A DNA stretch of 13,212 nucleotides. It comes from CAZLBC01 sp964557575 (GTDB taxonomy: Bacteria; Planctomycetota; Phycisphaerae; SM23-33). The translations under genes were made by a program, and so were the position numbers. Position 1 is the first letter of the stretch. The number at the start of each line of letters is the position of its first letter. The stretch spans positions 1 through 13,212 of the forward strand of contig CAZLBC010000119.1 of the NCBI GenBank assembly GCA_964557575.1, in the 5' to 3' direction. Shown here in pieces: positions 13,171 through 13,212 of this stretch. The notes under the pieces were generated by a model, which had not been told where the DNA came from, made no database searches, and was given only the letters and a program-made list of their open reading frames with translations.

Positions 13171-13212
13171 AAAAATTCTGCCGACTCCTCATTTTTTTCT
13201 TGATCCCTGCCA

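Overview
The window is a high-GC bacterial chromosomal segment of ordinary gene density. Several products resemble families common in the PVC superphylum: a Minf_1886-type small protein at the right end, a BamB/PQQ-like propeller with the WP.F.G...GLL..WPEGGPK.LW opening typical of Planctomycetes, a second-type YchF-like ATPase, a UxaE tagaturonate epimerase and a histone-H1-like lysine-rich protein. My best guess is Planctomycetota or a near relative (inference, moderate confidence). I see no transposase, phage gene or CRISPR array.

Left end (1-1991, + strand): the 3' part of an initiator tRNA-Met and its intrinsic terminator are followed by a compact nested tandem repeat (109-310) closed by an inverted copy of its own core. 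A perfect TATAAT lies just after the array. It precedes a translationally coupled pair: a DUF1232 membrane protein with a TTG start, and a secreted PQQ-like propeller.

Centre (2073-6745): a YchF-like ATPase (+) converges on and overlaps the UxaE hexuronate epimerase gene (-). To the right on the minus strand is an 81-residue protein that is two-thirds Lys/Arg, with an A-tract-rich promoter. Then comes an apparent lexA operon: a 32-residue ORF, a 240-residue unknown ORF, and lexA. The unknown ORF runs 209 nt out of frame into lexA. The operon's leader holds palindromes that could be LexA operators.

Right half (6746-12673): a sulfate-activation locus. CysQ (PAP phosphatase) is divergent from cysC-cysD-cysNC-metG across a small bidirectional promoter region. 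The cysC leader can fold a 10-bp GC-rich stem that buries its only strong Shine-Dalgarno. The operon encodes two APS kinase domains, one canonical and stand-alone, the other fused to CysN and degenerate at the RDPKGLY motif. Methionyl-tRNA synthetase follows 6 nt behind. No APS/PAPS reductase is present here, so the PAPS may feed either sulfate reduction encoded elsewhere or sulfation.

Right end: a Minf_1886-family gene, then a single copy of the same CCGGACACCCAATA core that forms the array at the left end. The most interesting items are this dispersed and tandem repeat, the SD-burying leader hairpin, the unequal APS kinases, and the lexA operon with its long overlap. I did not find convincing evidence of an entirely new multi-gene system.
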